This document shows, one piece after another, positions 11,801 to 19,611 of a DNA stretch of 64,000 bases. The DNA is taken from NCBI GenBank assembly GCA_016719605.1, contig JADJYW010000023.1, positions 27,733 through 91,732 on the forward strand. Direction: 5' to 3'. Under the pieces are notes generated by a model, which was not told the DNA's origin, ran no database searches, and worked only from the letters and a program-made list of their open reading frames with translations. The translations under genes were made by a program, and so were the position numbers. Position 1 is the stretch's first letter. Each line of letters starts with the position of its first letter. The stretch is from Lewinellaceae bacterium (GTDB lineage Bacteria; Bacteroidota; Bacteroidia; Chitinophagales; Saprospiraceae).

Positions 11801-12420
11801 CCCACACCGTGGCTATTCAGGATGCGAACGGATGCGAATGGGAAACCACGTTCCCCGTTGCCGAACCCGAGGAACTGCTTATCGAACTCGGCCCGGATAC
11901 CACGATTTTCCTCGGAGATTCCATCATTCTGTCCATTGACGGCGTGGTAAATTTCCCTGACCGTGTCGTCAACACCACGCTTAACCCGTCCTACCTCGAT
12001 ACCTTGTTTGGCGCGTTCTTTACCCCGCCCAACTCCTTCCGTTACACGATGACTGTGGTGGATGCCAATGGGTGCAAGGCTGCCGATAGCCGGCTTGTTA
12101 TCGTTGACAAGACCCGTCTGGTTTACATTCCCAATGTTTTCGATCCGGGAGCACCCGATTTGGATGCGCTGTTTTTCATCTCGGCCAAGTACCCGAACCA
12201 CGTCACCGGAATCAAGTCCTTCCTGGTGTTCGACCGTTGGGGCAATGCCGTGTTCGAGCGATTCAACTTCGCGCCCAACATACCTGAATTGGGCTGGGAC
12301 GGCACCATCAGAGGTACCAAGGCCCATGTAGGTGTGTATACCTACTTCGCAGAAATTGAGTTTATTGACGGCGAAACGATCCTTTACAAAGGTGATGTGA
12401 CCCTGCTCAGAAATAATTGA
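5854..12420 (+). CDS. Giant repetitive surface protein with T9SS type B (gliding-motility-type) C-terminal domain
   Basis: A 2188-residue exported protein. It has a signal peptide (LLALMLLLLAAWGMKAQ), a Cys-rich N-terminal region to about residue 360 with PKD-like text, then about 20 tandem Ig/PKD-like repeats of about 75-85 residues (residues about 365-1930). Each repeat has a first Cys in a G-x-(I/L)-x-C strand, a central W-x-GP-x-G-F, a G-x-YT-x-x-V strand and a second Cys in NGCTA, suggesting one disulfide per domain. A SprB-like repeat follows (VRDVSCFGRTDGGL to GLPPGTHTVAIQDANGC). The last 100 residues (YIPNVFDP, VFDRWGNAVFE, GWDGTIRG, GVYTYFAEIEF) form a CHU_C/T9SS type B sorting domain. 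The frame is intact over 6.5 kb, in contrast to the other repeat protein in the window. Likely a cell-surface adhesin or filament; ligand unknown. Confidence 0.88.
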   Translation: MQKKLLALMLLLLAAWGMKAQLPPPCPANDYPPADLCSDICIYCNFNGITGNTGGYTGQTPPGGFCSGIQNELWLGFIAGAAAGTFTVTPANCQNGNGLQIALYTSCNDAPIACNGGQQGGGNTPMSITSQLTPGVNYYLLIDGYGGDICDYTVTVVPPSAVQAPSVGNTGSIAGPITVCPGATVTYSIPVVSGAGAYEWNGPPGSLINGMPPPVTLDAPGGNVVSLTMGPNSGQICVKPLNSCNDGVEVCRNIISQPILPTTLPPVIICNEDAPYILPWGDPVFNNGLYETTYQYYQGCDSIVRQNVTIKPPIVRFLPPQTVCAGTCVTICNEEYCDAGSYTHTCESFQGCDSIIPFAILILDPIAEIIPGGVISCANDTITLTSTASPGAKVWKNLSGTVLGTGNSLLVTQPGTIVLTVTASAGGALCTASDTITVTGDKTPPTVSANGGFLGCGNAQAQITTATNAVNPAYAWSPANGLSATNIPNPIATLPGIYTVTVTTSTNGCTATATVSITGNTDPPQATATGATITCVLNPVTISATTDVPNATFAWSGPAGFGSSEQSPSVGTAGTYTVVITNPANSCTASATASVMTSTTPPGASAIGGIISCNAPSVTINGGSPTNGVTFSWTGPNNFASTLEDPSADLAGAYTVTVTDPINGCTSTASTTLTGNTIPPTADAIGGTVSCGDPNLTLDGSSNTPGVTFGWSGPNGFSSSQQDPIVTVPGLYVLTVTGPNACTSTAEATVDGDFAAPDAAATGGVITCSASNTVINGSSNSPNVTFTWVGPNGGIYNGPTPTVSNTGTYTLTVTSPNGCTATATADVVPDANVPNASAVGGTLNCLVFNLMLDGGSVTPGVMLEWTGPGNFNSTLEDPSVDIPGTYTLVVTNPVNGCTAVATANVVLDDAEPGASAIGGTVTCDQPDIEVSGDSPANNVTWAWSGPNGFASTEQNPMTSEAGDYALVVTALNGCTSTALATVIADQAPPVPASTTGTLTCSITSIVLNGTADVPVTFSWLGPNNFNSSEQNPAVSESGDYTLLTTALNGCTADVTVTVLLDVAPPDVSASGNTISCSAPQVSISGASATPGATFQWLGPNSFNSPDPNPLVDDGGAYTLVVTAPNGCTSDATVDVLLDTNQPLVFASAPDVLTCSTTSVQVSSTATNASSPVQSYSWSGPGGFVSVDEDPLVSEPGEYTVVVTSANGCTATASATATQDIVAPDISAQGGTLTCLITEVDLDGNSSTPGASFSWSGPGFTSTLADPTINVEGDYTLTVTGPNGCTASETVVVILDGDFPDAAAASSNNLDCDDLATTLTGISITPDVAYAWSDNSGIFAVTPTTTVSGPGTYQLAVTAPNGCVTLVNVDVSQDINEPGASAQGDTINCITGESPILGGSPTTGVAWLWAGPGGFTSTEQSPIVSQPGIYTLTVTAPNACTTTATAEVAQNTDSPDVLVGGAGTLTCLVTELTLTGQINTPGATGLWTGPGGAVISSDPSVDVSAPGVYTYTVTALNGCISAPTLTVGENVVTPQGVQVTGGLINCAMPTLTLSATSTTPNVAYSWIGPAGFMSPLQNPPTGTPGTYTVLLTNPVNGCQATAVTSVLGDFVNPTVSATSPTITCSVPSVTITSTGSPANISYKWTGPGINTGNESSPNPPVNAPGTYAVTVTAANGCTATTTVAVPADVAAPNAAATGVTLTCTQPSSTITGTSTTPGVTYAWSGPDGFASSVANPVINNPGDYVLTVTAPNGCTSTAVAVAVPDANAPTAAATGATITCAVPGVTLAGSSSLATVTWAWTGPAGFSSTAQNPSVDAPGNYTLVVTNPQNGCTASATTQVLADIQGPQVATGVPEQLDCTTTQVSLSATVQTPGSYSYQWSTQTGSILSGDQTPNPTVSTAAVYAVVVTNLQNGCTTLQNVTVVVDSSTVSGAELVVRDVSCFGRTDGGLNVAAVVGGTPPFLYSLDNAPFSAQSVFTGLPPGTHTVAIQDANGCEWETTFPVAEPEELLIELGPDTTIFLGDSIILSIDGVVNFPDRVVNTTLNPSYLDTLFGAFFTPPNSFRYTMTVVDANGCKAADSRLVIVDKTRLVYIPNVFDPGAPDLDALFFISAKYPNHVTGIKSFLVFDRWGNAVFERFNFAPNIPELGWDGTIRGTKAHVGVYTYFAEIEFIDGETILYKGDVTLLRNN

Positions 12421-12444
12421 TCAGGTATTTTTTGTGATGACCAA

Positions 12445-12480
12445 CCAGGAGTCATCCCGAATTTTCGGGGTGACTCCTGG
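12445..12480 (+). terminator. Strong palindrome downstream of the giant surface protein gene
   Basis: CCAGGAGTCATCCCGA pairs with TCGGGGTGACTCCTGG around a 4-nt loop, 25 bp after the stop at 12420. There is no good downstream T run, so termination is inferred from the stem strength and position. A closely related stem occurs at 57858-57893 after another T9SS surface gene. Confidence 0.6.
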
Positions 12481-12554
12481 CATTTATACGCAGGCAGAAC
12501 CAACCCCGATACTGCAAATGCTGTTACAGTAGCCAACGACCGCGCGGCCTGTTC

Positions 12555-12586
12555 TTTTGGCGCACCCGGCAATTCCAGTAGTTTTG
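12555..12586 (+). promoter_or_regulatory. Candidate promoter of the SWIM protein gene
   Basis: TTTTG at 12555-12559, a 19-nt spacer, and TAGTTTTG at 12579-12586 match the Bacteroidota sigma-ABfr pattern. Transcription would start near 12593, which makes the ATG at 12557 impossible for this promoter and favours the GTG at 12632. Confidence 0.6.
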
Positions 12587-12631
12587 CAGGATTTTCCAAA
12601 CACAACCGGATCGTATCCAAAAACACACACT

Positions 12632-14325
12632 GTGCAAAAACTCTGGCTCAAAAATTTTGAATTCCAGATCAGCCCGAACACCTGGAACACCGCGCAGGAC
12701 CTGGTGCAGGCAGGCGCTGTGCGCGGTTTGCAAGAGGTGGAAAAACATTTTTGGGTGGCGTCAGTGATGGATGGCGAGCAGCAATATGAAATAGAAACGA
12801 TCATCACACCGGGCAAAATCAAGGCATTCACCTGCGAATGCTGGGCCGAAGGGCGGCGCCTCATGTGCCCGCACATTGCAGCCGGCCTGTTCAAGGTGCG
12901 GCAATTTCTGGAACAAAAAACCGAGGCGCGACAGGTAAAGGAGTCGGTTGTACACCAGGAAAAAACGGGTCGGCTGAGCGTACAAAACATACTTGAAAGT
13001 GCCGAACCGGAAGCATTGAGCGAATTTGTGCGTGCCTATTCCCGCCGCGACCGTGATTTCGCGCTGGCCCTGAAAACCTGGTTTGCCGGCGCCATTACCG
13101 ACAGCGATAACCCCTACCTGCTGGTGCTGGATGCCGCCTTGCCGCGCCACGCCGGCACGCGTGCCCTGCAAAATGCGGAAATACGGCGGTTGCGCAACAC
13201 CCTCGATGATCTCGAAAATCAATTAAAAAATGCCGCCAATGCCGCCAACGCACCGGTGGTTTTCAGATTACCTCCGCAATGCTGCAAAAAACGACGCCGC
13301 TACTGGCTAAATCTGACGAGCAGCGCCGCGACCAACTTCTGCACTATTGCAGTACCGGGGCCCAGTACCTGATCCAGATATCCCCGGAGCATCTTTCCCC
13401 GGAACTGCGCGACAATCGCCGCGCGTTTCTGCTGGACTACCTGACCCGGTCGGAATGCCCGCCTGCGCTGGAGCGCCTTGTTTTAAGTTTTTTGGCACAG
13501 GCAGCCACCGACGACGCCTTTTTTGCCAACATCCTCGACCTGTTCGACCGCACGCCCTACCCTGCCCCACCGGCGGTGTTGCATTTGTTTCTTGCCGCCC
13601 TTGCCCAACGCAAACGGCCGGAGAGCGCCGCACGGGTGCTCCAGGATTACGCCGACCGCCCGGCACAGGCCAAAGAGGCCGTTTTTACGCTGTACCACTT
13701 GCACTACTGGGAGGCAGCACTGTGCTGCGGCGAGTATTTTATGGAAAAAAACCTGTTCAATACCGGGCAACGCCGGGAAGCCGAAGATATCCTGCTCGCC
13801 GCCGCCGAAAAAGCAGGCGACCGCCCGCGCCATACGGCATACCTCCGCCGGCGCTATCGGCAGTACGGACACGAATCCGTGCTGGAACGCCTGAAAATTC
13901 TCGCAGGCCCCGACTGGCCCGAGGAGCAAAAACGACTTTTAGCCGAACTGCGTGCTGCCGGCGATACCGCCAAAATAGCGCCCTTGCTGGCTGCCGAAGG
14001 CGATCTGGATGCCCTGGCTACGCATTTGGAACAACAGCACGATCTGGCTGTCCTGCGGCCGTTCGAGCATCTGTTTTGGCCCGACCGGAGCGCGTTTGTG
14101 CGCGATTACTACGTTGGGCAACTGTCGGCATACCTGACGGAACACTTCGACAAACAAGCCGCTGAATTTGCACGCGACCAACTCGTTGGCCTGGTGCGCA
14201 AGGGCCAACCGGTGCTGGCTAAGGAAATTGTCAACGCCCTGGTTGCACGTTTCCCCGACCGGCAAACACTGCCCGAAGAGTTGGCCGGGATATTTCCAAA
14301 AACCAAACGACAACCCGTTTTTTAA
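12632..14325 (+). CDS. SWIM zinc-finger protein, split by a frameshift
   Basis: Cytoplasmic protein of about 565 residues with a SWIM zinc finger near residue 70 (CECWAEGRRLMCPHIAAGL, a CxC...CxH arrangement), a fold that binds DNA or protein. The GTG at 12632 (VQKLWLKNFEF) is preferred because the promoter lies just upstream. The first frame runs open to 13372 but loses protein character after about 13265; the second half continues in another frame from about 13267 (LQKTTPLLAKSDEQRRDQLLHY) to 14325 and is rich in alpha-helical, TPR-like text. I infer one gene with an indel between about 13220 and 13275. It lies 21 bp upstream of rlmH, so an operon with rlmH and the rhomboid gene is likely. 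Function unknown. Confidence 0.72.
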
Positions 14326-14346
14326 GGACAAATAGCGCTATCGAAT

Positions 14347-14817
14347 ATGAAAGTTGAAGTTTGGGCTATCGGCAAAACAACCGAAACCTATCTCGAAACA
14401 GGTATCGGGATATTCGAAAAACGCCTGAAAAATTACCTGCCTTTTACCTGGACGATACTGCCCAATGCCCGGGTGAAATCTACCGACGGCAACGTGCTGA
14501 AACAGGAGGAGGCTAAACTGGTGCTCGGCAAATTGAACCCGGACGACTACCTGGTTCTGCTGGACGAACGCGGCCTGCAGTACAGTTCCGTCAAACTGGC
14601 CCACTGGATGGAGCAGCGCCTGAGCGCCTCGAACCGGCGATTGATTTTTCTCATCGGCGGCGCCTTTGGATTTTCCCGGGAGGTTTATGCCCGCGCCAAT
14701 GCGCAGATTTCTTTGAGCCGCCTTACCTTTTCGCACCAAATGGCGCGACTGTTTTTTCTGGAACAATTGTACCGCGCCATGACCATCTTGCGCAACGAAC
14801 CATACCACAACGAATAA
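14347..14817 (+). CDS. rlmH: 23S rRNA (pseudouridine-1915-N3)-methyltransferase RlmH
   Basis: SPOUT-class methyltransferase that modifies pseudouridine 1915 in helix 69 of 23S rRNA on assembled ribosomes. The 156-residue length is normal for the family. The N-terminus MKVEVWAIGKT, the SAM-knot motif FLIGGAFGFS (residues about 99-108), LSRLTFSHQMARLFFLEQLYRA and the C-terminal TILRNEPYH are all diagnostic. Its stop codon overlaps the ATG of the next gene (TAATG at 14815-14819), implying translational coupling with the rhomboid protease. Confidence 0.96.
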   Translation: MKVEVWAIGKTTETYLETGIGIFEKRLKNYLPFTWTILPNARVKSTDGNVLKQEEAKLVLGKLNPDDYLVLLDERGLQYSSVKLAHWMEQRLSASNRRLIFLIGGAFGFSREVYARANAQISLSRLTFSHQMARLFFLEQLYRAMTILRNEPYHNE

Positions 14818-15449
14818 TGGCAATTACCTTCATTATCATCGGCTTTACCGTCCTTTTTTCCCTTTGGGCCTTCAGCAACCAGGACGTTATTTACAAATTC
14901 AAACACTGGCCCTACGCAGAGGCCCGCAGCGGCGAATACTACCGCTGGCTCACCGGTGGGTTTCTGCACGGCGACAACATGCACCTGCTGTTCAACATGA
15001 TCACCCTGTACTTTTTTGGCCGGGTGGTGGAGGAATGGTTCGGCGTGCTGTTCCCGGGAGTCGGCCCGTTTTTGTACCTCTTTTTCTACCTCATCGCCAT
15101 TGTTGCCGCCTCCCTGGCCACCTACTACAAGTACCGGGATGTGCAAAGTTTTGCCAGCATAGGCGCTTCGGGAGCCGTTTCGGCGGTGCTGTTTGCCTCC
15201 ATTTTACTGAACCCGGCCATGAGCTTGTACCTGATGTTTATCCCGATCCCGATTCCCGGATTTGTGTACGGCATATTTTACCTGTGGTACTCTTCCCGCG
15301 AGGCCAACCGCGGCGGCGACGGGATTGACCACGTCGCGCATTTTTACGGAGCGGTTTTTGGCTTTTTGTTTCCCATCGCCCTCAAACCCGTCCTGCTCCT
15401 GGCGTTTTTGGAACAACTGGCCGGCTGGTTCGGCGCCTTGTTTTCGTAA
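14817..15449 (+). CDS. Rhomboid-family intramembrane serine protease
   Basis: Polytopic inner-membrane protease of 210 residues with about six hydrophobic segments. The catalytic Ser lies in GASGAVSA (residue about 122) and the catalytic His in HVAHFYGA (about 175). The HxxxHLLFNMITLYFFG segment near residues 44-60 is the usual rhomboid loop/TM2 feature. The start overlaps the rlmH stop. Substrate unknown. Confidence 0.88.
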   Translation: MAITFIIIGFTVLFSLWAFSNQDVIYKFKHWPYAEARSGEYYRWLTGGFLHGDNMHLLFNMITLYFFGRVVEEWFGVLFPGVGPFLYLFFYLIAIVAASLATYYKYRDVQSFASIGASGAVSAVLFASILLNPAMSLYLMFIPIPIPGFVYGIFYLWYSSREANRGGDGIDHVAHFYGAVFGFLFPIALKPVLLLAFLEQLAGWFGALFS

Positions 15450-15504
15450 TGTTGGCGCCGGGACATTTTCGCGGCTTATCCCGCTGCGCGGCAACAAAGC
15501 ACAT

Positions 15505-15512
15505 TACCTTTG
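15505..15512 (+). promoter_or_regulatory. -7 element of the thioredoxin promoter
   Basis: TACCTTTG matches TAnnTTTG exactly and lies 82 bp upstream of the trxA ATG. A -33 element is not clear. Confidence 0.4.
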
Positions 15513-15593
15513 CAACCAATCCCCGAAAAGGATGTTTCAACATTCAATAACAGCGGAAACGCATATTTATCCCTTCATAAATTTTTTGCAGCG

Positions 15594-15914
15594 ATGGCAC
15601 ATGAAATCACGGATGCTACTTTCCAGCAGGAGGTGCTCCAAAACGACAAAGTAACCTTGATTGACCTCTGGGCGGAATGGTGCGGCCCGTGCCGCATGAT
15701 GACCCCTATCATGGAAGAACTTTCCAAAGAGTACGGAGACCGTGCGGTAATCGGCAAACTGAATGTGGACGATAATCCGGAAGTACCTACCGAGTATAAC
15801 GTGCGCGGCATACCCACGTTCCTGTTATTCAAAAATGGCGAACTGAAGGAAAAGATCGTTGGGGCACAAACGAAACAAACGCTCCAGAACAAAATCGAGG
15901 CGTTGCTGGCTTAA
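15594..15914 (+). CDS. trxA: Thioredoxin
   Basis: Cytoplasmic thiol-disulfide reductant, 106 residues, the normal length. The active site is WAEWCGPCRMM (Cys residues about 31 and 34) and the cis-proline lies in VRGIPTFLLF. I chose the ATG at 15594 (MAHEITDATFQQEVL) because the upstream in-frame start at 15510 would add 28 residues with no thioredoxin similarity and begins at the predicted transcription start. An intrinsic terminator follows at 15932. Confidence 0.95.
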   Translation: MAHEITDATFQQEVLQNDKVTLIDLWAEWCGPCRMMTPIMEELSKEYGDRAVIGKLNVDDNPEVPTEYNVRGIPTFLLFKNGELKEKIVGAQTKQTLQNKIEALLA

Positions 15915-15931
15915 GGCTACCTCCCCTAAAT

Positions 15932-15968
15932 AAAACGGCGTTCGGCTTGAAGCGGAACGCCGTTTTTT
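15932..15968 (+). terminator. Intrinsic terminator of trxA
   Basis: AAAACGGCGTTC (15932-15943) pairs with GAACGCCGTTTT, followed by a T run to 15967. It lies 18 bp after the trxA stop. Confidence 0.85.
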
Positions 15969-15995
15969 GTTTGCAGGATTATTGGCCTACTTTTG
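15963..15995 (+). promoter_or_regulatory. Candidate gldC promoter
   Basis: TTTTTTG at 15963-15969 and TACTTTTG at 15988-15995 are separated by 18 nt, matching the Bacteroidota promoter form. The -33 element overlaps the T run of the trxA terminator. The gldC ATG is 33 bp downstream. Confidence 0.5.
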
Positions 15996-16027
15996 CCGGC
16001 CTATTGTTGTACCTATTTTTTGAAAAC

Positions 16028-16498
16028 ATGGAGACGAACGAAATTGCCAAAACAAGCGACATCACGATTCGCGTGGGCTTGGACAAAGACCGGGTGCCGG
16101 TGAAAATCGAGTGGTCGGCGACCGATATGCACGAAGCCGGAAAAATGGACGAGTGCAAAGCCATGGCCGTAGCGCTGTTTGACAAAGATCACCGCGAAAC
16201 CCTACGCATAGACTTGTGGACCAACGAAATGCAGGTACAGGAAATGGACCGGTTCTTCTACCAGACCCTTCGCTCGCTCAGCCAAACCTATCTGCGTGCC
16301 ACCCAAAACAAAGAACTGGCCGAGGAAATGGCCAAGTTTGCGCACTACTTCGGGGAAAAAAGCGGGTCGAAGACGGTTATCCTTAGAGAAATAAGAGGAA
16401 AGGTTTACAGAGAAACACAGGGTATAAACATCCGCAAATCGTGTTTCCGGCAAAGGCCAAAGGGCATCCGCAAATCCTCCAGATGCACGCCCGGGTAG
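16028..16498 (+). CDS. gldC: Gliding motility protein GldC
   Basis: Small soluble protein first linked to gliding in Flavobacterium and widely conserved in Bacteroidota. The core ITIRVGLDKDRVPVKIEWSA, the ETLRIDLWTNEMQVQEMDRFF motif and the FAHYFGEK segment identify the family. I chose the ATG at 16028 (METNEIAKTSD). GldC normally ends soon after FGEK at about 110 residues; here the frame runs 46 residues further, across the 3' end of the convergent lolA-like gene. The normal stop may have been lost to an indel near 16360-16400, or the tail is real. Confidence 0.85.
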   Translation: METNEIAKTSDITIRVGLDKDRVPVKIEWSATDMHEAGKMDECKAMAVALFDKDHRETLRIDLWTNEMQVQEMDRFFYQTLRSLSQTYLRATQNKELAEEMAKFAHYFGEKSGSKTVILREIRGKVYRETQGINIRKSCFRQRPKGIRKSSRCTPG

Positions 16499-17133
16499 TC
16501 CTTGGCCTTGAGTTGAAAATGATCGGCGGGGAAGGATTTGCCTGGCGTGAGGCGCGTAATTTCAAAAGAATAGCGGGAACCGTCCTTGGCAAATGCCTTG
16601 ATGCTCTCGATCGTTGAGGTTTTTTCGTTTACGCTGACGCGCAGTTTGGAGTACTCCGATTTTTTGTCGGTGGGTTTGAATTCAATTTGGGTCAGCACCC
16701 GCGTTTTTTCCGACACTTTGTCCGTGATCGCGTACAGGAAATCGCCCTTTTGGTAGCGGCGGAGCAATTCGCGGGGTGTGAGGAAGCCACTTTCGCCGTT
16801 CGGCTCGGCATCCGTCACCTGAATTTCCTTGTTGTTTTTCAGAAAAACCCAGGTGGATTTGCCGTCGCTGGCGATGATCTGCTGGTCCATTTCGAGGCGA
16901 AACTTATCGCCGTCCTGGGCGATAGTCCCTTTTTGTACCTCTTTGGGCTGGCCCGGCACTTCGATGGTGAGCGTGAATGCAGCCTCCAGCGTTTTGTAGC
17001 CCTCGTATTTTTTGCGGATGCGATCGAGCACTTTTTTTGCCTCGGGGTCGGGCTTTTCGGCCGGGGAGGTAGCCTGTGCATTCAGCGCGCAGGCAAAGGC
17101 AGAGAGCAGGGCAAGCAGCAGTATGTTTTTCAT
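16405..17133 (-). CDS. LolA-like outer-membrane lipoprotein carrier protein
   Basis: Periplasmic lipoprotein chaperone-like protein, 242 residues, with signal peptide (ILLLALLSAFACALNAQA). The ATG at 17133 starts the signal peptide; the upstream frame to 17286 is not used. The LolA body shows KKVLDRIRKKYEGYKTLEAAFTL, a KFRLEMDQQIIASDGKSTWVF strand pair and a final YPGVHLEDLR, where family members normally stop. About 20 extra residues follow to 16405, so both this gene and gldC appear to overrun into each other. Confidence 0.82.
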   Translation of the reverse strand: MKNILLLALLSAFACALNAQATSPAEKPDPEAKKVLDRIRKKYEGYKTLEAAFTLTIEVPGQPKEVQKGTIAQDGDKFRLEMDQQIIASDGKSTWVFLKNNKEIQVTDAEPNGESGFLTPRELLRRYQKGDFLYAITDKVSEKTRVLTQIEFKPTDKKSEYSKLRVSVNEKTSTIESIKAFAKDGSRYSFEITRLTPGKSFPADHFQLKAKDYPGVHLEDLRMPFGLCRKHDLRMFIPCVSL

Positions 17134-17321
17134 ATCAGGTGACAAGTTGTGTGTTGTTCGGTCACCCAAACGGCAAAGACCGGTGTTTGGTTGTTCCGCC
17201 AGGGTTAAGGATTCGCAAATGTACACGCGGCAACTTTTTGTCCGACCTTCGTGTTTGTTATGTGTTACAAAACCAACCAACACCATCCTGCGCGTTGCAG
17301 GATCCTATTTTTTAGTTTTTT

Positions 17322-19601
17322 ATGACCAAAAAGAAAAAAAGTGGCGACAAAAAGTTGACCGCCAAAAATTTACAAATCGAACTCCTCAAGTTCCTGCTTA
17401 CCCAGCCTAAAAAGCAGTTTGCGCCCATGCAACTGGCCGCAATGCTCCGCCTCGAAAACAACAAGGACTCCGTCATTTATGCCCTGCACCAGTTGGTGCA
17501 CGCCGGCTCCGTCAACCTGTTCAAGGACGGCAAATTCGGCATTGCGCTGGAACGCCTGACGGTAACAGACGAAGCGACCGAGATACCGTTTCCCAAAAAA
17601 GAGGAAAAAAAGATGCCGCTCCAGCGGCGCTCGGCAACCAGCCTCCAAAAAACAATCGAAGGCCGGGTGGATATGACCCGCACCGGCGCGGCATACATCG
17701 TGACGGAAAGCCTGGACACCGACGTTTATATCGCCCCCAAGTACCTCAACGGCGCCCTGAACGGCGATACCGTGAGCGTGCTGCTTTTCCCCACACAGCC
17801 CCGCCGCGGCCGCGCCGAGCGCAAACCCGAAGGCGAAGTACTCAAAGTGCTGAAACGCGCCAACGAATTTTTCATCGGAACCCTGCGCAAGAGCCGCAAG
17901 TACGCCCTCGTCCTGCCCGACAATCCCAATATGCCCGTGGACATCTACGTCCCGCTCGAAGGTTGCGGCGACGCCCGCGACGGCGAAAAAGTGGTGGTGC
18001 GCATCACCGACTGGCAGGAAGGCAAGGGCCGGGTGCCCATCGGAAAAGTGACCCAAACCCTCGGTGAGGCGGGCGGCAACGATTTCGAGATGAAAAAAAT
18101 CCTCATCAATGCCGGCTTCGAACTGATCCACTCGGCCGAAGCCATGGCAGAAGCCGAATCCATACCGGATACCATACCGGCACAGGAAATTGAGCGCCGG
18201 CGCGACTTCCGCGACGTGCTCACCTTCACCATTGACCCCGAAGATGCCAAGGACTTCGACGATGCGCTCAGCATCCGGACACTGGAAAATGGCAACCTCG
18301 AAATCGGCGTACACATCGCCGACGTGACCCACTACCTCAAACCCGGCAGCCCCATGGACGAAGAGGCTCTGCGCCGCAGCACTTCCGTCTATCTGGTGGA
18401 CCGCGTGAACCCCATGCTGCCCGAAAAACTATCCAACAACCTCTGTTCGCTGGTTCCTTATGCCGACCGGCTCACGTTTTCGGCGGTGTTCACCTTCGAC
18501 AACAAGGACAAAATCGTATCGCGCTGGTTTGGCAAAACCGTCATTCACTCCGCCAAGCGCTTCAGCTACGAGGAAGCCCAGACCATTCTGGACGGGCAAC
18601 CGAGCGAGGGCCTGCGCCTGCTCACGATTTATCCGCAGCTGGAATGGGCCGTCAAAACGCTCGACCGGTTGTCCAAAATCATGCGCCGCGAGCGCGAGCG
18701 CAACGGCGCCATTGGTTTCGACTCCGAGGAAGTACGGTTCCGCCTGGACGAGGACGGCAGCCCAATCGAGGCATACGTGAAAGAGCGCAAGGACGCCCAC
18801 TTGCTCATTGAGGACTTCATGTTGCTGGCCAACAAAGAGGTCGCGCTGTTTATTGAAAAACAGGCAGAAGCCAAACAGGAAATTCCGTTTGTCTATCGCG
18901 TGCACGACCTGCCGAACATGGAAAAAGTGGCTGAGTTCTCGCGGTTTGCATACGAAATGGGCCACCCGATGAAAGTCAACACGCCCAAGCAGATTGCCGA
19001 GTCGTACAACGCCCTCATGCGCGCCGCCCAAAAAGATGACCGGCTGAAAATACTGGAGCCGCTGGCGATCCGTACGATGGCCAAGGCAGTGTATTCCACC
19101 AACAACATCGGCCACTACGGACTTGGATTTTCGCATTATGCGCACTTCACCTCCCCGATCCGCCGCTACGCCGACGTGCTGGCGCACCGCCTGCTGGAAC
19201 GCAACCTCGACGGGCGCATCTTCCGCATGGACAAGGCCAAACTGGAGGAGCAGTGCAAACATATCAGCAACCAGGAGAAAAAAGCCGCCGACGCCGAACG
19301 CGAGAGCATCAAATACAAACAAGCCGAACTCCTCCGGCGCCATATCGGCGAGGAATTCGAGGGCTATGTGAGCGGCATGATCGAACGCGGCTTCTTTGTG
19401 GAACTGCCCGGCTCCTTAGCCGAGGGGCTTGTAGAATTCCGCCATTTAGCCGACACCTACCTGCTCGAAGAGGGCAACCTGCGCGCCAAGGCCCGCCGCT
19501 CCGGGCACACGATCAAGATGGGCGACAAAGTACGCATCCGCGTCACGTCGGTGGATTTGTCGCGGCGGCAGATTGAGATGGAACTGGTGGAGGCATCATA
19601 A
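17322..19601 (+). CDS. rnr: Ribonuclease R
   Basis: 3'-5' exoribonuclease of the RNase II/R family (759 residues), acting on structured RNA in the cytoplasm. It has an N-terminal winged-helix region (residues 10-70), two cold-shock/OB domains (about 90-270), the RNB catalytic domain with the Asp cluster in DPEDAKDFDDALSI (about 303-316), the conserved VYLVDRVNPMLPEKLSNNLCSL and HYAHFTSPIRRYAD motifs, and a C-terminal S1 domain. The start MTKKKKSGDKK is Lys-rich as is common in the family. It converges on the Uma2 gene with only 10 bp between stops. Confidence 0.96.
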   Translation: MTKKKKSGDKKLTAKNLQIELLKFLLTQPKKQFAPMQLAAMLRLENNKDSVIYALHQLVHAGSVNLFKDGKFGIALERLTVTDEATEIPFPKKEEKKMPLQRRSATSLQKTIEGRVDMTRTGAAYIVTESLDTDVYIAPKYLNGALNGDTVSVLLFPTQPRRGRAERKPEGEVLKVLKRANEFFIGTLRKSRKYALVLPDNPNMPVDIYVPLEGCGDARDGEKVVVRITDWQEGKGRVPIGKVTQTLGEAGGNDFEMKKILINAGFELIHSAEAMAEAESIPDTIPAQEIERRRDFRDVLTFTIDPEDAKDFDDALSIRTLENGNLEIGVHIADVTHYLKPGSPMDEEALRRSTSVYLVDRVNPMLPEKLSNNLCSLVPYADRLTFSAVFTFDNKDKIVSRWFGKTVIHSAKRFSYEEAQTILDGQPSEGLRLLTIYPQLEWAVKTLDRLSKIMRRERERNGAIGFDSEEVRFRLDEDGSPIEAYVKERKDAHLLIEDFMLLANKEVALFIEKQAEAKQEIPFVYRVHDLPNMEKVAEFSRFAYEMGHPMKVNTPKQIAESYNALMRAAQKDDRLKILEPLAIRTMAKAVYSTNNIGHYGLGFSHYAHFTSPIRRYADVLAHRLLERNLDGRIFRMDKAKLEEQCKHISNQEKKAADAERESIKYKQAELLRRHIGEEFEGYVSGMIERGFFVELPGSLAEGLVEFRHLADTYLLEEGNLRAKARRSGHTIKMGDKVRIRVTSVDLSRRQIEMELVEAS

Positions 19602-19611
19602 TGGCCCACCC

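Noticed and set aside
12557..12631. ATG at 12557 as the start of the SWIM protein
   Set aside because: It lies on the -33 element of the best promoter, upstream of the likely transcription start, and the 25 added residues look non-coding.
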